DNA of 64,000 nt from Chrysemys picta bellii. Its lineage: Eukaryota; Chordata; Testudines; Emydidae. Location of the stretch: assembly GCF_011386835.1 (NCBI RefSeq), contig NC_088791.1, positions 54,207,498 through 54,271,497 of the forward strand, read 5' to 3'. The translations under genes and the position numbers were made by a program. This document shows, in pieces, positions 23,969 through 36,312 of this stretch. The first letter of the stretch is position 1. Each line of letters opens with the position of its first letter. The notes beneath the pieces are model-generated. The model saw only the letters and a list, made by a program, of their open reading frames with translations, ran no database searches and was not told the origin of the DNA.

Positions 23969-25926
23969 GTAAGCAGCTGACACACAGTTTTCCTTATGTT
24001 TCCTTCTTTTGTTACTTTTTGGATTTAGGAATAAAATATAGTTTATAGGAGATGACACTTATTTTATGAAAATGAAATTACAACTCTTTGTAATGGTGCA
24101 AATTACTTTGCATTTAATGTTTTACAGAATTAATTATAAATATGTCTTTAATGAGACTGGTAGAAAAATTTAAAACATCAAGAATTATGATTTGCAGTAT
24201 TATGCTAATTTTATCATATATTTTAGTGATGGGCCATCACTGTAACATTCAGATCCAAATTTGAATTTTGATGTCTCAAAATTAAGGGCATTTCCATACA
24301 GAGTTTAGTCTCTCTGGCCCATCTTTAATATATTGAAAAGATCAAATACTTGGCAGCACTTTTGCCCTGTCCTGCAGCACATATAAATGGAAATGTGCTT
24401 CTCATATAAACATCGACAACAGTAACTTGTATCCCATTCATTGGAATGCAGGTTCTTTTAAAATTGCTGCCAGTACCAATACAGAAACACCAAAAAAATC
24501 AGTTAAATGACAGAGAAGAGGGACTATCGCTCAGGAAAAACACACCACTCTAGAAAATTCAGTGCATGAGATGCAGCAAACTGCTTCAGACCATGCCACT
24601 TAGCTGACTGTCATTCTTGCATGCCATTTTTGACTGTCATTCTTATAGAAACATGTGAGCTGAATCTCCTTGCAGCACACAAAAAAATGCTCTTTAAAGA
24701 AGTCTTTTCATAATATTTACATATGGTGTGTTTTAAAGAGAGCTGTAACATGATATTAAATACATTTTGATTTAGTACAGAAAAGGATTTTATTATTTCT
24801 TTCACAGGTCAGTGTTACATTTATTGTTCCATAGGTAATATATTCTTTATAATATATTCCTATGTAAATAACATTTTAAAAGACTTTAATTTTTGTATGT
24901 AATCGATTCTAGTGCATGGAAAGTCTGTTCTTTCAAATGGGGTTCACTGGACTGTTGTAACATTTTTTGTGTAGCGGAATGTGCATCTCATCTGGCTGGA
25001 ATAATTTCTATATTTTTTCACTGTTCTGAATGCCAAAGAGCAGTTTCTCTTTACTCCTGCGGCTATTAAAATTATTCTAATCCCTCATAATATTCGCCAA
25101 GTCAGTACAAAAACATTTTAAACTTGGTGTTTGGTTTTAATTTTAAATGCCTATTGGGTTAATTTAGTTGATTTTAGCTGACAAAAATGAGAGACCGAAA
25201 GCATTGGCTGGAAACAGGCATAATACAAACAAGTACTATACAAGCTTCTCTATACAGTCCAGCTACTGTATCTGACTTCTAATTTACAGCCCCTCTGCTT
25301 TTCTATTCCTGGACATTTCTTTAGCAGAAACTGACATTGATGCAGAACTGTGCCAAATTATGTGATGGCTTTGTGATTTTGACAAATACTCAGTCAGGTC
25401 TAGGATGAGACCAGTGAATTTGCTTTTTATGTGTGACATGTACCAGGGTCTGAATGTATGTATCCATATCTAAATGGCTTGTATGTTAACCAACAGAACC
25501 ATCTAGTGCTTTGTTAAATGGTTTTATAATGCATTTTAAGAAAGATATTACCAACCCATTGTGTGGTGAATATGGAGAATAACATGTGCAACTTCTATAA
25601 TTGTTCACAGGAAGGGAGTTGCTCATCTAATTCACCATGCAGAAAACTTCTTTCTAAAATGAATTTCTGAGCCATTAGTCTATGACGGGCTTTCCTCTTT
25701 TTCTCCTTAGAGACAGGGCATCTACAGCAACCAGTCAGACTGCAGAAGATGTTTTGGCTCCCTCTCTGCAGCTCAGCATCAGTGCAGCCAATTAGTTCCC
25801 AGTTTCCCTCTGCCTCACACAGTTCTGGTCATGGTGCAATGCTTCTTTGAGGAAAGGTGGTTTAGGTTCTTCCTAAAAATTTCTCTAAGAATTTGAGTAT
25901 TTTGAATTTTTCATCACTTCAGGTCC

Positions 25927-27797
25927 ATGTCTATGTGGACAATAAAGAAATTGGACAAAGACAGGAAGGGAAAAGGTAACTGTGCCACCAAAACTCCTGA
26001 AGCAGACCCTGGCTTTACCAAAGCAGCGTCTGTGAAATCTGAGCAATCCAACTTGTCCAGAAGCTCAGCAGATGAATCATCCAGGACCAGATCAGAAGCC
26101 CTCTCCTCCATGACCATGGCTAAGCAGTCTTCAAAGCTCTCAAGGGTTAGTTCCCTTTCCTGTTCCCTCTGCCAGGATGTAAAGAGATCAGATGAGTGGA
26201 AATCCAGGGATGGCTCTGGACATCATGTTTCTCAGCAACAGATAATGGGGACAGAGGGAGGGGTTAGATTCTCAGGCAGGATGGCATTCCCCCTTTCAGC
26301 AAAGGTTCAGCCGGGCCCTGGTTTGCGGGTCACTGGCAGGACAATGTTCCTCACTCCAGCAATGAGTCAGCCATGCCCCAGACCACAGCTCAGATTCAGT
26401 GGACAACCATCGCAAGATGGTAAGACCTTCTATTACTACTACTACTACTACTCATTTCTCTGATTCTGACAAAAGTTCACTAATGAGAGCTGTAATATTG
26501 CCTGAGATTACTACCATTTTAAAGGATGCACTTGCCATGGCCAGGCACAGTATTGCTTCTGCTACGCAGGCTGGACCGCTCCAGTAAAGAATTCCAGGGT
26601 ACCACATACAGCAGTTGCACTGGTTTCCCCTGAAGCAGCTGGGCACAAGTCCCAGGTCTTGGTCTCTGAAGGTATGGACAATTTAAACAGGCTAGCAGCT
26701 TCCAAGAAAGAGGAGTCTAAGGCTAACAGGGCATTTGAGGATGAGTCACCCTCGGAAGGTGGGGAAGTGTCTTCTGCTTGTTCTGTGGAAGAACAAGAGG
26801 AGCCTGAACCTGCACGTAAATTTAACATGGAGAATCAATATTACTTATTCGAGTATATTAAGAGAGTACTAAAGCTGAGTAGTAAAGAGAGTACTAAAGA
26901 GAGTAGTAAAGAGCCTTCAGAAGAATTGCCTATCCTGTCTGAAGAGGACAAGGTGGATAAGGCCCTTTCCATCCATTCAGCAGTGCAAAAACTGGTCTGT
27001 AGAACTTGGAGTGATCCTGGGGCAAAACATGTAGCACCAGCTGTTCTATGTAAGCTATATCCTCTTCCAGCAGATAAAGCTTCTCTGGGGGGGGCTGGCT
27101 TACCCAAGGTAGATAAAGCAGTGGTCACTGGTGATACTAAATCTTCTTTGCCTGTTAGTGTGGATGCTGTCCCCAAAGATCCTACTGATAGAAAGGTTGA
27201 GGCTGCGATTAAAAGATCTTTCAATTTAGCTACAGCCCAACTTGGAGCCTCCATCTATTCTACCTGTGCTACTAGAGCCTTACTAGTCTGGCTGGAGGAA
27301 GAATTAGCCAGAGATAAAAAGGAAGGGGTCCCAGCCAGCGCCATGCCGAAAACACAGTATCTGTGTAGAATTACAGCTAATTTCATTCACGATGCAGCAG
27401 AGGATTCTCTTAGACTCACAGTTAAAAATATGGCCTGCCTCACAGTAGCTAGGAGGTCCATCTGGCTACGTCCCTGGTCTTCAGAATTGGTATAAAATAT
27501 CAGCTGTTATCTTTACCATACAAAGGAGGCATGTTATTTGGAGATTCCTTGGACCAGGCCCTTAAGGGTTTCTCAGAGCACAAGTGTTCCCTCCATCACC
27601 TGAAAAAGAAAAGATCCTTTCCCGTCTCTTCACTTCCTTATCCTCGAAAATGTCAGACTCCCTGTTGTTCTCTACCTAAATTTAAAGGGGGGAAGGGAAA
27701 GTATGGGGTCTCTCAATCCTTTCGTGCCAACTACATAAACAAGTCTGGTTTTCAAGGAGACAATAGATCCATCAAGAGGAGCCTTCTGACTTTATAG
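25927..27797 (+). pseudogene. DIRS gag-like ORF, frameshifted
   Basis: The frame opens with MSMWTIKKLDKDRKGKG and shifts at the ACT repeat (about 26430-26455). It continues as HFSDSDKSSLMRAVI, shifts back before 26659, runs to 27495, and shifts once more. The core reads AVQKLVCRTWSDPGAKHV, then LCKLYPLPADK, ATAQLGASIYSTCATRALL and LRLTVKNMACLTVARRSIW. The C-terminal part, KYQLLSLPYKGGMLFGDSLD, is the typical DIRS gag ending before a basic tail. These segments match vertebrate DIRS gag proteins in order. At least three frameshifts make it non-functional. It lies just upstream of the RT remnant. Confidence 0.82.
26430..26455. repeat. (ACT)n trinucleotide repeat inside gag
   Basis: About seven ACT units lie in the gag pseudogene. 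In one frame they give a run of tyrosines ending in a stop, in the next a run of threonines that continues the gag protein. The repeat sits at the point where the reading frame changes. Confidence 0.9.
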
Positions 27798-27830
27798 GGC
27801 TGTTTCCCAGTCTCCCAAGAGCCAAAATAG

Positions 27831-29400
27831 ATGGAAGAAGTTGACATATTCAGTGACTGGACTATGATACTGGACATGTGGATCCTTTTGATAGCCCTAA
27901 ATGGGTACAGCACAGAATTTGTAGAAACGCCCTCCCTTCCTACTGAATTCCATCTCTGTTCCACAGGAAAAAGCAGAGTGTTTTATCAACTCTCTCTCAT
28001 TTGTTATCAGCCAAGGCTGTGATTTCAAGCCCTACTGAACAAAAAAATCTAGGTATCTACTCTCTGAATTTCATAGTCTTCAAATAGAGACCAGTTCTGG
28101 ACTTCAGGTGACCCAATCTATTTGTAATAAATTAAAAACTGAGTAATCCAGAACTCTCTTCACAGCATTATAGCCAGGAGATATCAGTAAATCCACAAGA
28201 TGCTTATATACTAGGCACATCACTATAGATCACCAGTATCTCAGTTTTTATTTTATCAATCAGCACCATCTTCAGTATCAGCCCTTCCATTCACTTTGAT
28301 TTCTGGCCCTACAGTGTTCTCAAAGGTCATGGCCGAAGTGGCTGTAAGAAGGCACAATCCCATATAGAAAGAATTAACTGTCTCAAAGCAAGGTGCAAAG
28401 GATTCTACCACAAATTAATACTTTCCAGAAAGGTCACAGATGTCAGATTTAAGAAGATTCATTGTCCCATTTATATTCTAGTCTTCTTAGTATCCTGTAC
28501 AGATGTGATGTCTTGGACTGTTTTCAGTTTAGACCTCTTCAATTGTGATTTCTCTGTATGAGGGCACACATGAGCTGGTTTAGCCTCTTCAGTATTTCCT
28601 GCCAGATGAATCCAATGAAGGGAAAGCCACTTCAGGAAACCCAGCAGCACATGCACACCTGCTCTTATGGGGAACATACCTGGACCATCACAAAGTAGAA
28701 ATGAAATTGAGTCCCTCCAGAAAGCTATTTTATATCAACATACTGTAGTTAAGCGCAGTCAGGAAATCCCTGTGCCTCTTCTGAGTCTTGGAAGAAGATT
28801 AGTCTAGGTCAGTATGCTGTGAACAGAAAATGTCTTAGTAGTGACACAAGAACTAAGCAGGAAGTATGAGAAATTAGTGACTGTGTAAAGAGACCTGAAG
28901 TCAGAGACTATACAAGGATCTCCTGTTCCCCTCAGTGCAAAAGTACCAAAGAGGTGTCAGTCTTGCAGGCGAAGCCAAATTTCTATCCTAGGCAGAATAT
29001 TCATTACTCCAGGGAAGTGGGAATTTTATCCACATCTGCAAACCTGCTGATTCACAGGTGGGGAAAGGTCATAAGTGCACATTCATCACTCAAGACAATA
29101 GAAAACTTCCAAGCTTCTTCAGTCAGTACAACTTGTTTGATTCTTTCTGTTCTCTGGACCCAGAGATTGCTGTACCATATATTTCCACCAATCCCACTTC
29201 TGTAAAAGGTGCTCAAAAAGACCATACAGGACAAGGCCTATACAGTAGTAAGAGTGCCAGTGTGGTCATCCCAGGGATGGTCTGGAGATGTATGTCTTAG
29301 TGTTCCTCTGCCTGTTTTCTACAACAGCTTGACCCACAAGCAAGTATTTCAACCAGACATCCACACCTGGACTGTGAGAGACTTGCTTGGGAATGGTTGA
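27831..29400 (+). pseudogene. DIRS reverse transcriptase / RNase H remnant
   Basis: N-terminal pol signatures appear in pieces. GYSTEFVETPSLPTEFH is followed by GIYSLNFIVFK and RPVLDFR (about 28047-28112). VFSKVMAEVAVRRHNPI lies near 28314-28364, equivalent to the APRVFTKVMA region of DIRS RT. From 28954, LQAKPNFYPRQ, LLIHRWGKV and LLYHIFPPIPLL correspond to the post-RT segment of DIRS pol. Stops and frame changes are frequent, and no intact catalytic DD motif was found. It follows gag and precedes the recombinase remnant. Confidence 0.75.
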
Positions 29401-29596
29401 CCCTGAGTGCTTTATTTTATTGGATAAGGCATTGCAATCCTTCTTTATTCTCCAGGATGGTCAGCATTGGGGATATATTTTAAGGCTTACAATATCATTT
29501 TCCTCTGTTGCAGTTTCAGGGTTTTCAACTAAGAAGATGTCTTTTGTATCCTGGATTTCTTGATAAATGGAGTAGCTTTTGACCTTGTAGCTTAAG

Positions 29597-30110
29597 ATGT
29601 ATTTTATAGAATTCCCAGTGGGGAATTACCTCAGCATTGTCGAATTGGTTTTGGTGAGTCTTGCTTTGTCCCCACTTACACTTACTTTGAGGAATATTAA
29701 TTTGAATCTTAAATTTCTTCATCACTTTTCTTTTGAATCACTGCTTTTGACTTCTCTGTTAGAAGTCTTTTTTTCCCTAGTAATCATAGTATCAGGTGGG
29801 AGGATCAGTGAATTGTCTGCTATTTCTTGTAAATTTCCCTAATATTTTACTTTCACAAAGAAGAATTCTTTCTAAGAATGGTTCCTTGACACTTGTCAAA
29901 TGTTTCATCTGATCTTGACTTAGAACAAGAGCTTAAACTTCCTATTTTTTTCCTGTTTCTGCCACAGCTGAAAAAAAGCTCTGGTATTGCTGAGATGCTA
30001 AGAAAACCTATCTAGACAAAACCATTTGTTTTATTTAGTGAGATTAAGGAAAGGTAGTAAAATCTCTAAAATCTGCATAGGCTTCTGGATTGATTTATAC
30101 ACGTCTAGTG
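29597..30110 (+). pseudogene. DIRS tyrosine recombinase remnant
   Basis: The frame reading SLVIIVSGGRISELSAIS fits the first catalytic-arginine helix of DIRS recombinases, where the family pattern is A-R-R-x-S-E-L. It is followed by a damaged FTKK/FHL segment. The rest of the domain, including the tyrosine, cannot be identified because of stops. Position after RT/RNase H supports the reading. Confidence 0.6.
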
Positions 30111-33039
30111 TACAGAGAAGGAGTTCCTTATCCCTTTCATCTTCAGACCCACTTGACTTGGCATCATGAGCAGAAGGGGAGGGGGAGTGTCTGCAGGTCA
30201 GGTTTACAGTGAGGCCATACCTCTCTAAGGTATTTATATGGCCTCTTATACCCAATCATTTCAGGCTGTTGACCTGAGGGCACAGAAAAAGGAATTTATT
30301 CCCTACAAACTTCATTTTCTGCATCCTCATATCCATCAGCCCGGAATGTCTCCCCCTTCTAGTCTGTTTAGCATTACTCTGCATGTAAGAGTTATGCTAG
30401 AAGTGAAAGAAGTTGCGTGTTACCAACTGGATGTTGCTAACCATATTTTGAGTTATTTTGCATGTCTATGACTATGGAAGAATCTACTGGGAATTGATTG
30501 GCTGCTGAGCTGTACAGAGAACACAAAAACCTCTTCTGCATTCTGACTGGTTGCTGCATGTACCTAATTCTAGGGAGGAATGACTAATATTTAGACACAG
30601 AAAAGATTTGCAGGTAATACATTCCTTTAAAAAAATTTGATGAACTTGTGAAGCTGTCCTGTGTACTTCACCTTTCTAATGTGTTTTCTTCAAATATTCT
30701 TAAATTCACTACAGTGAAGCTCTTCGTTGTCACCTCCCCTCTTTTTCACTCATCTCAACCATCAGCTGCAAGTTTGCTATTTGTTTCATGAAACCAGGAA
30801 GAAAAATAAATTAGTTTTTTAATATGATTGTTGCCATTTTATTCAAGATATTTAATTCATGTTTCCAAAATATGCCTTTTAATTTTAAAGAGCAAAGGTT
30901 CCTAATATAAGATAATAGGGGAAAATGTCTAGCCATCCATTAGTATCAGTCTTTATTAAACAGCTAGGAACTTAAGGTTTGGTTCTAGCACAACAAATAG
31001 CACGCATGTCATTGGACTTACTATGATAGCAACCTCATCTCAGTGCAAAATCCATACATGTTCACACCTATTATTTTGTTCCTGTTAGTTATTGTCTCAA
31101 TGTTAATTATATGTAGTGTGTGTGCAAAACATTTCAAAATACTGGTTTTAAATTTTTCACTACAAATTTTTTCAGTAAATTTGTAATTTATTTTCATGTT
31201 AAAAATTACAATAGGTAAGTATAAGTCAGTGAATAAAATCATTAGTAAAGAAAGAAAGAGAGGATTTTATGATCTGTTATGATTGTATTTTGGAATAGTT
31301 TTATGAAGCTCCATAAACAAGAAGAGCAAGCCTCACAGATACTACATCAGAATTTCTGGCTTTAGAAATCTGTTTTTGCAGAGAGTTATTAAGCATTCTA
31401 AAGCTGATATTCTATAGCTCTTTGGGCTTCAGAATTCATAATGAGACAATGCAGCTGTTTTGTGCAATATGCTTCTTGGCAACACATTGAAAACTCATTC
31501 ATTTTCCCCAGAGCACCAGGGTCCCTTCTCTGTTTTGCACCCCCAGGGTTATAAAAGCAGTGTATGAAACATGAGTGTTCTCATGTCCTCTCCGTCTACC
31601 CCTCCATCTCTCATTTTCCCTTCTTTCCTTCCCTTTTTCACTCCCTCACCCTCACTTTCTCTCCCTTCCACCAAAAATTTAGTAGTTACTCATCTAAGCA
31701 CAAGTCTTGACCATAATCCAGGTTGATAAAAATCACATTATTCTAACTTTCCCTCCTCCCAAATGAGGAGTGGAAGGCTCCCTGGGTACCCCAACTGCTT
31801 TTTCCACTGCCAGTACTTTGGCAGAACTTCTTACTGTACTTCTGTGGTGCAAAAAGGGAGGGAATCCCCATGCCCAGATTTGATTTTTGCATATGCTGTA
31901 ACTGTGCATTCACGCCAGCGTCCACCTCCATGCAGGTACACTCCTGTGTAAATCTGCAGTTTTGTTTTGTTTGTTTGTTTTAATTATACAGACAATAGAA
32001 TCTGCATCCTTACTAGCATATAGAAAAATCACAGACCCAATGCAACCAACTGTGTAAGTATTTTTTCATTATTTAGATTATAAATAAATTTTGTAACCCC
32101 GTCCCCAATAAAATTAAACAAATATAAGTTACATAAAGGAACTTATAAGTCAAAAGATCCTGTTTTGTTTTGTAGGAACTACAATAATTGTATGAAGTCA
32201 GTGCTGTTACAAATGTTTATGATACAATTTTATAAAGTATTTCTTATTTACTTGTATGCCCTAAAGTAATGAACTGAGCTACCTGTGCTCACGTGTTATT
32301 CTGCACAGAGAACTTCTTCAGTTAAGTCCAAATATTTTGTTATCATAGAATTTTAAGTAAAAGGTGTTACAGTGGAATAGGAAGCAATAAATAGTTTCTC
32401 CATGAGCTTTCTTTGCTGCTTATTGTACCAGGCTGTGTAAAATTCAGTGCCATAAATACCATCATTGTTGCTCATTGCCAGTTGTCATCCCACAGTGAGT
32501 AAATTTAAACAAAAAAAAAAAAGATTCAAAGACTTTGGCAAAGTATTAAGCTAACTGAAGCACAGCTCACAAAATATTTGGATCTGTAGGTCAGCAAGAT
32601 TCTTACTAGGTGATAAGTTCGTTGTTTGAGCATAAGAATTAAATTGATCATACGCTGTATAGTACAGAACTTTTAAATGATTTACATTCTGAACTCTTGA
32701 GAAGGAAATTATCATCTTTTTCTCATTTTTAAATTGGACAGAATTTCTGGAACAACTAAAGACTTTTGTGCAGTGCTTATCAGCATTAACAAAACAAAAT
32801 AGTTATATATGCAGTAACAATTTGGTTACATTTAAAGGTTTGTTGTGTTATATGGATTGTTTTATCCTGAAAATATTGCAGTTGACATGATCATGTAAAT
32901 GTTGACCAAGATTTTCACAAATGGGTGCTGAAAGTTAGGATACATGCTGAAAACACTGCTCTACAGCCAAAATGCTTCTGAAATAAATGTAGTCAAACTT
33001 TACTAATTCTGGGTCACTGAGAACGAAAATGATGCTTAA

Positions 33040-33070
33040 AATTGTTGATTGGCTCTAGTTTTCAAGATAT
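33040..33070 (+). repeat. left terminal inverted repeat
   Basis: This repeat pairs with 35365-35395. It begins aattgttgattggctctag and is preceded by TTAA. Identity is about 68%, the strongest block being tgattggct. Confidence 0.68.
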
Positions 33071-33463
33071 GCTATTGGGTCAGTATATACGACCCTTGAC
33101 TTGGGAATGGCGGAGGATAAGTGAGTTATAAAGGGAAGGGATCTCAATTTAAACCAGAAATGACTAAAATACATCTTTGACTGGATCTATGAATAAATCT
33201 ATGACTGGGTTTGGAGAGTACTTGCTTTTTAGGCAAAACAATGAATGATGCAATCTGAAGCTGGTATTGCGTCATACATGATATGGATTGCATCATGTTA
33301 TTCCTAGAAGTCATGGATGATGCAATCATAACAAAGCTTACATCACTCTGCTGAACAAATTGCCCTATATCAGCTCCAGAAATCATACAGTGTCATGCTC
33401 TCTTATTTGTCAGTGTTTGATTTTGCAAAGGGACACATTTCTGTTTAGCCAAAGTGAGCAGAG

Positions 33464-35143
33464 ATGCCTCGTACTTGTGTGAACAGTGCAGATAACTTCT
33501 GCTATGTTTGTGGTGAAGTGACTTTTGCATCACAAAAGCGCAGTATAACCACTATGGTTAAGAAAGCCTATCGCCTTTATTTTGGCTGCAAAATTGGAGA
33601 TCAGGACAGGAGGTGGCCCCCACACATATGCTGCAACACTTGTGCAACAAATCTTCGCCAGTGGTTGAAAAGGAAAAGGAAGTCTATGCCTTTTGCAGTG
33701 CCAATGATTTGGAGAGAGCCAACAGATCATACCAGCAATTGTTACTTCTGCATGGTGCCTCCAGTTGGGAAAGGTGTGTCAAAGAAAAAGTGGACTATGC
33801 ATTATCCAAACATTCCATCAGCTATATGCCCAGTACCCCACGGAGAAGGACTGCCGGTTCCTGATGCACCATAATCATTCTCACTTGGGTCAGACAAGGA
33901 AGAGGAAGAGGATGAAACTTCTGGTCCTGAACCATCAATGTCACAGGACCCACATTTTCTCCCATCCTCCTCCTCTGAACCACACCTCATAACACAAGGT
34001 GAACTGAATGACTTTGTCAGGGATTTGGAACTAGAGTAAGGCAGAGCTGTTGGGCTCCAGACTACAGCAGTGGAATCTCCTGGCAGGTGATGTTAGGGTT
34101 TCCATGTTCCGTGACCGTCAAAAGGATCTTGTCCCATTCTTCTTCATGGAAGGTGATCTTGTAGCCTGCAACAACATCGATGGTGTGATGGCAGCCCTCA
34201 ACATCATTCATGATCCAGATGAGTGGAGACTGTTCATTGATTCATCGAAGACGAGTCTTAAAGCTGTTTTACTGCATAATGGCAACGCTTTGCCATCAAT
34301 TTCAGTTGGTCATGCAGTCCATATGAAGGAAACCTATGACAACATGAAACAACTTTTGAGGTGCATAAACGATGACCAACATCAGTGGCAGCTTTGTGGC
34401 GATTTGAAGGTTGTTGCTTTCTTGCTTGGTCTGCAGACTGGATACACAAAGTACTGCTGTTTTCTCTGCGAATGGGATAGACGTGCAAGAGATTCCCACT
34501 ACATCAAGAAAGATTGGCCACTCTGACAGTCATTGGAGCCTTGGAGGAAAAGTGTTCAGCATCCACCACTTGTTGAATCAAGGAAGATTTTGTTACCACC
34601 CTTACACATCAAACCGGGTCTGATGAAGAACTTTGTCAAGGCCATTGACAAAACACAAGCAGCTTTCAAGTACCTCCGTGGAAAATTTCCAAGGTTAAGT
34701 GAAGCTAAGATAAAGGTGTCTTTGTTGGTCCTCAGATTCGTGAACTTCTTCGAGGTGATGCATTTGACCATGCACTGTGTGGCAAGGAAAAGACGGCATG
34801 GAAAGCCTTCCAGTTAGTGGCAATACATTTTCTCGGAAACAACAAGGCAGACAACTACAGGTTGTTGGTGGAAAACCTCCTCAAGGCATACAAAAGCCGT
34901 GATTGCAACATGTCACTACAGATAAATTTTTTGCACTCTCATGTAGATTTTTTTCCACCGAACTGCGGAGCAGTGAGCGACGAGCACGGCGAGCGATTTC
35001 ACCAGGACATTGCAACAATGGAGAAACGCTATCAGGGCAAATGGAGCCCATCAATGCTTGCAGACTATTGCTGGACAGTGACAAGAGATGCTCCATTTAA
35101 TGAATACAAGAGACAAGCCAAGAAGCGCCGAGTAGACACTGAA
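33464..35143 (+). pseudogene. transposase-like gene, zinc-finger plus DDE-like core, frameshifted
   Basis: The start is ATG at 33464 (MPRTCVNSADNFCYVCGEV). The N-terminus has C-x2-C (CYVC) and, about 50 residues on, HICCNTC, a ZAD-like or other C4 zinc finger, then a second pair, CYFC. A TAA at 33872 interrupts an acidic linker, and the frame shifts near 34034, within 34500-34560 and near 34720. Downstream pieces read VRVSMFRDRQKDLVPFF, LFIDSSKTSLKAVLLHNGN, CGDLKVVAFLLG, CCFLCEWD, then NCGAVSDEHGERFHQD and MEKRYQGKWSPSMLADYCW. The likely catalytic acids are the D in FIDSS (34239), the D in CGDLK (34401) and an E in DEHGE (34982 or 34991). I recognise the protein as a multi-copy, usually unnamed family in arthropods and some vertebrates, but cannot name it. 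Confidence 0.8.
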
Positions 35144-35364
35144 TAGGACTAAACTATGTACATAATAGTTTTTTGCCTTTTGTTTCATAATAAATTTTAT
35201 TTATATAACCCTTTTGCTGATTTTTAAAGTGTTACATAAACAGGACAGGTGAAATATTATCATGTAAAGCAACCATAAACACATGAAAAGACCTAGGTTT
35301 ACAATTTATGATTAAAACTCTACTATCTACACAATATACATAGACATAAAATGTAAAAACTTAA

Positions 35365-35395
35365 ATACCTTAGAAACAGTAGCCAATCAGTTGTT
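35365..35395 (-). repeat. right terminal inverted repeat
   Basis: This is the inverted partner of 33040-33070. On the + strand it reads agccaatcagttgtt at its outer end and is followed directly by TTAA at 35396-35399. Confidence 0.68.
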
Positions 35396-36312
35396 TTAAT
35401 TGTCATATTTGAATTCAGCACATCAAAATACATAATAAATAGCACATTTTATCTCTGAAGCAGACGACTTCTCAAAAATTGTAGACCAGTGAAATCAGTC
35501 CCCTTTAATTTGTCTCAAGCTAAATGCCCAAAATTTGAGAGACCCCCAAATCGCCAATCATTTTGGAAAATTTAGGAGCCTGTGTACAAGTGGTGACCTG
35601 ATTTCTAAAGGAGCTGAGGGCCTAGATTCAGTGGGAACTACTGGCTGCTCAGCACCTTTGAAAATCAAACCACTTATTTAGATGTCTAAATATACATTTG
35701 CGAGCCTATCTTCAGGCATCTCTATTTATAAATCTTGGCAGTAATTCTTACTCACCCCAATCTTTATTCCGGTGAATTCCCAGTGAAATCAGCATACTGT
35801 ACCTCACTGTTCTCACTGTATTAAATGCACATGTATATACGAACAGAATATATTTTATTGTGGTGACTCATTAGCTATTTAAAGACATTACAATAAGCAA
35901 GTTTGCATGCTTCACTGAGAACCTCACAAAAGCATGTAATATTTTCTGACTGAGTAGCTTGATTTTACATTAGTATAAAATGACTGCTGGCTCTTCTGCT
36001 TGTACTATACTATGTATTTTCATTTATATCTTTGTATTTTGTAACTGTAACCCTGTTTTTTGCATTGCATCATGTATGTCAAAAGTTTAAATTATATTTA
36101 CATTTCAGCCAAGATTATCTGAACATTTGGAAACAGATACATTCATAATCTCTGATACTCCCTTCGTTCTTGAACAGGATTTTCATACTAGATATACCAC
36201 AAAATTATGCAGGATCTCATTTTGCACTTGTAAAATGTCAATCTAGAAATGAATTGAGCTGCCTAATATTTATGGAGCAGTCACTATATGTGACTAACAA
36301 CTTGTCAGGTCT

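Larger units (their letters stand above)
25900..30500 (+). mobile_element. decayed DIRS-type (tyrosine recombinase) retrotransposon
   Basis: Gag, reverse transcriptase, an RNase H-linked region and a tyrosine recombinase remnant follow each other in the order of DIRS elements and in the same orientation as NRCAM. DIRS elements copy through reverse transcription but integrate with a tyrosine recombinase, and usually carry inverted terminal repeats. All frames are broken by stops and indels. The outer limits are estimates, because I could not align terminal repeats. A TATA-like TATAAATA read on the - strand at about 30232-30239 faces inward, as expected for an inverted 3' terminal repeat. Confidence 0.8.
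33040..35395 (+). mobile_element. 2.36-kb DNA transposon flanked by TTAA
   Basis: The ends (33040-33070 and the reverse complement of 35365-35395) match at 21 of 31 positions, including an unbroken tgattggct. Immediately outside lie TTAA at 33036-33039 and TTAA at 35396-35399. TTAA target sites are used by piggyBac and Kolobok elements. The single gene inside encodes a zinc-finger and DDE-like transposase, not a piggyBac-type protein. The outermost six bases match poorly, so the exact end is somewhat uncertain. It is inserted in sense orientation in the NRCAM intron. Confidence 0.72.

Noticed and set aside
25709..25795. Possible exon after ctccttAG just before the DIRS gag region
   Set aside because: It encodes nothing resembling NrCAM and ends in a stop. 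The apparent acceptor is a chance or transposon-derived sequence.
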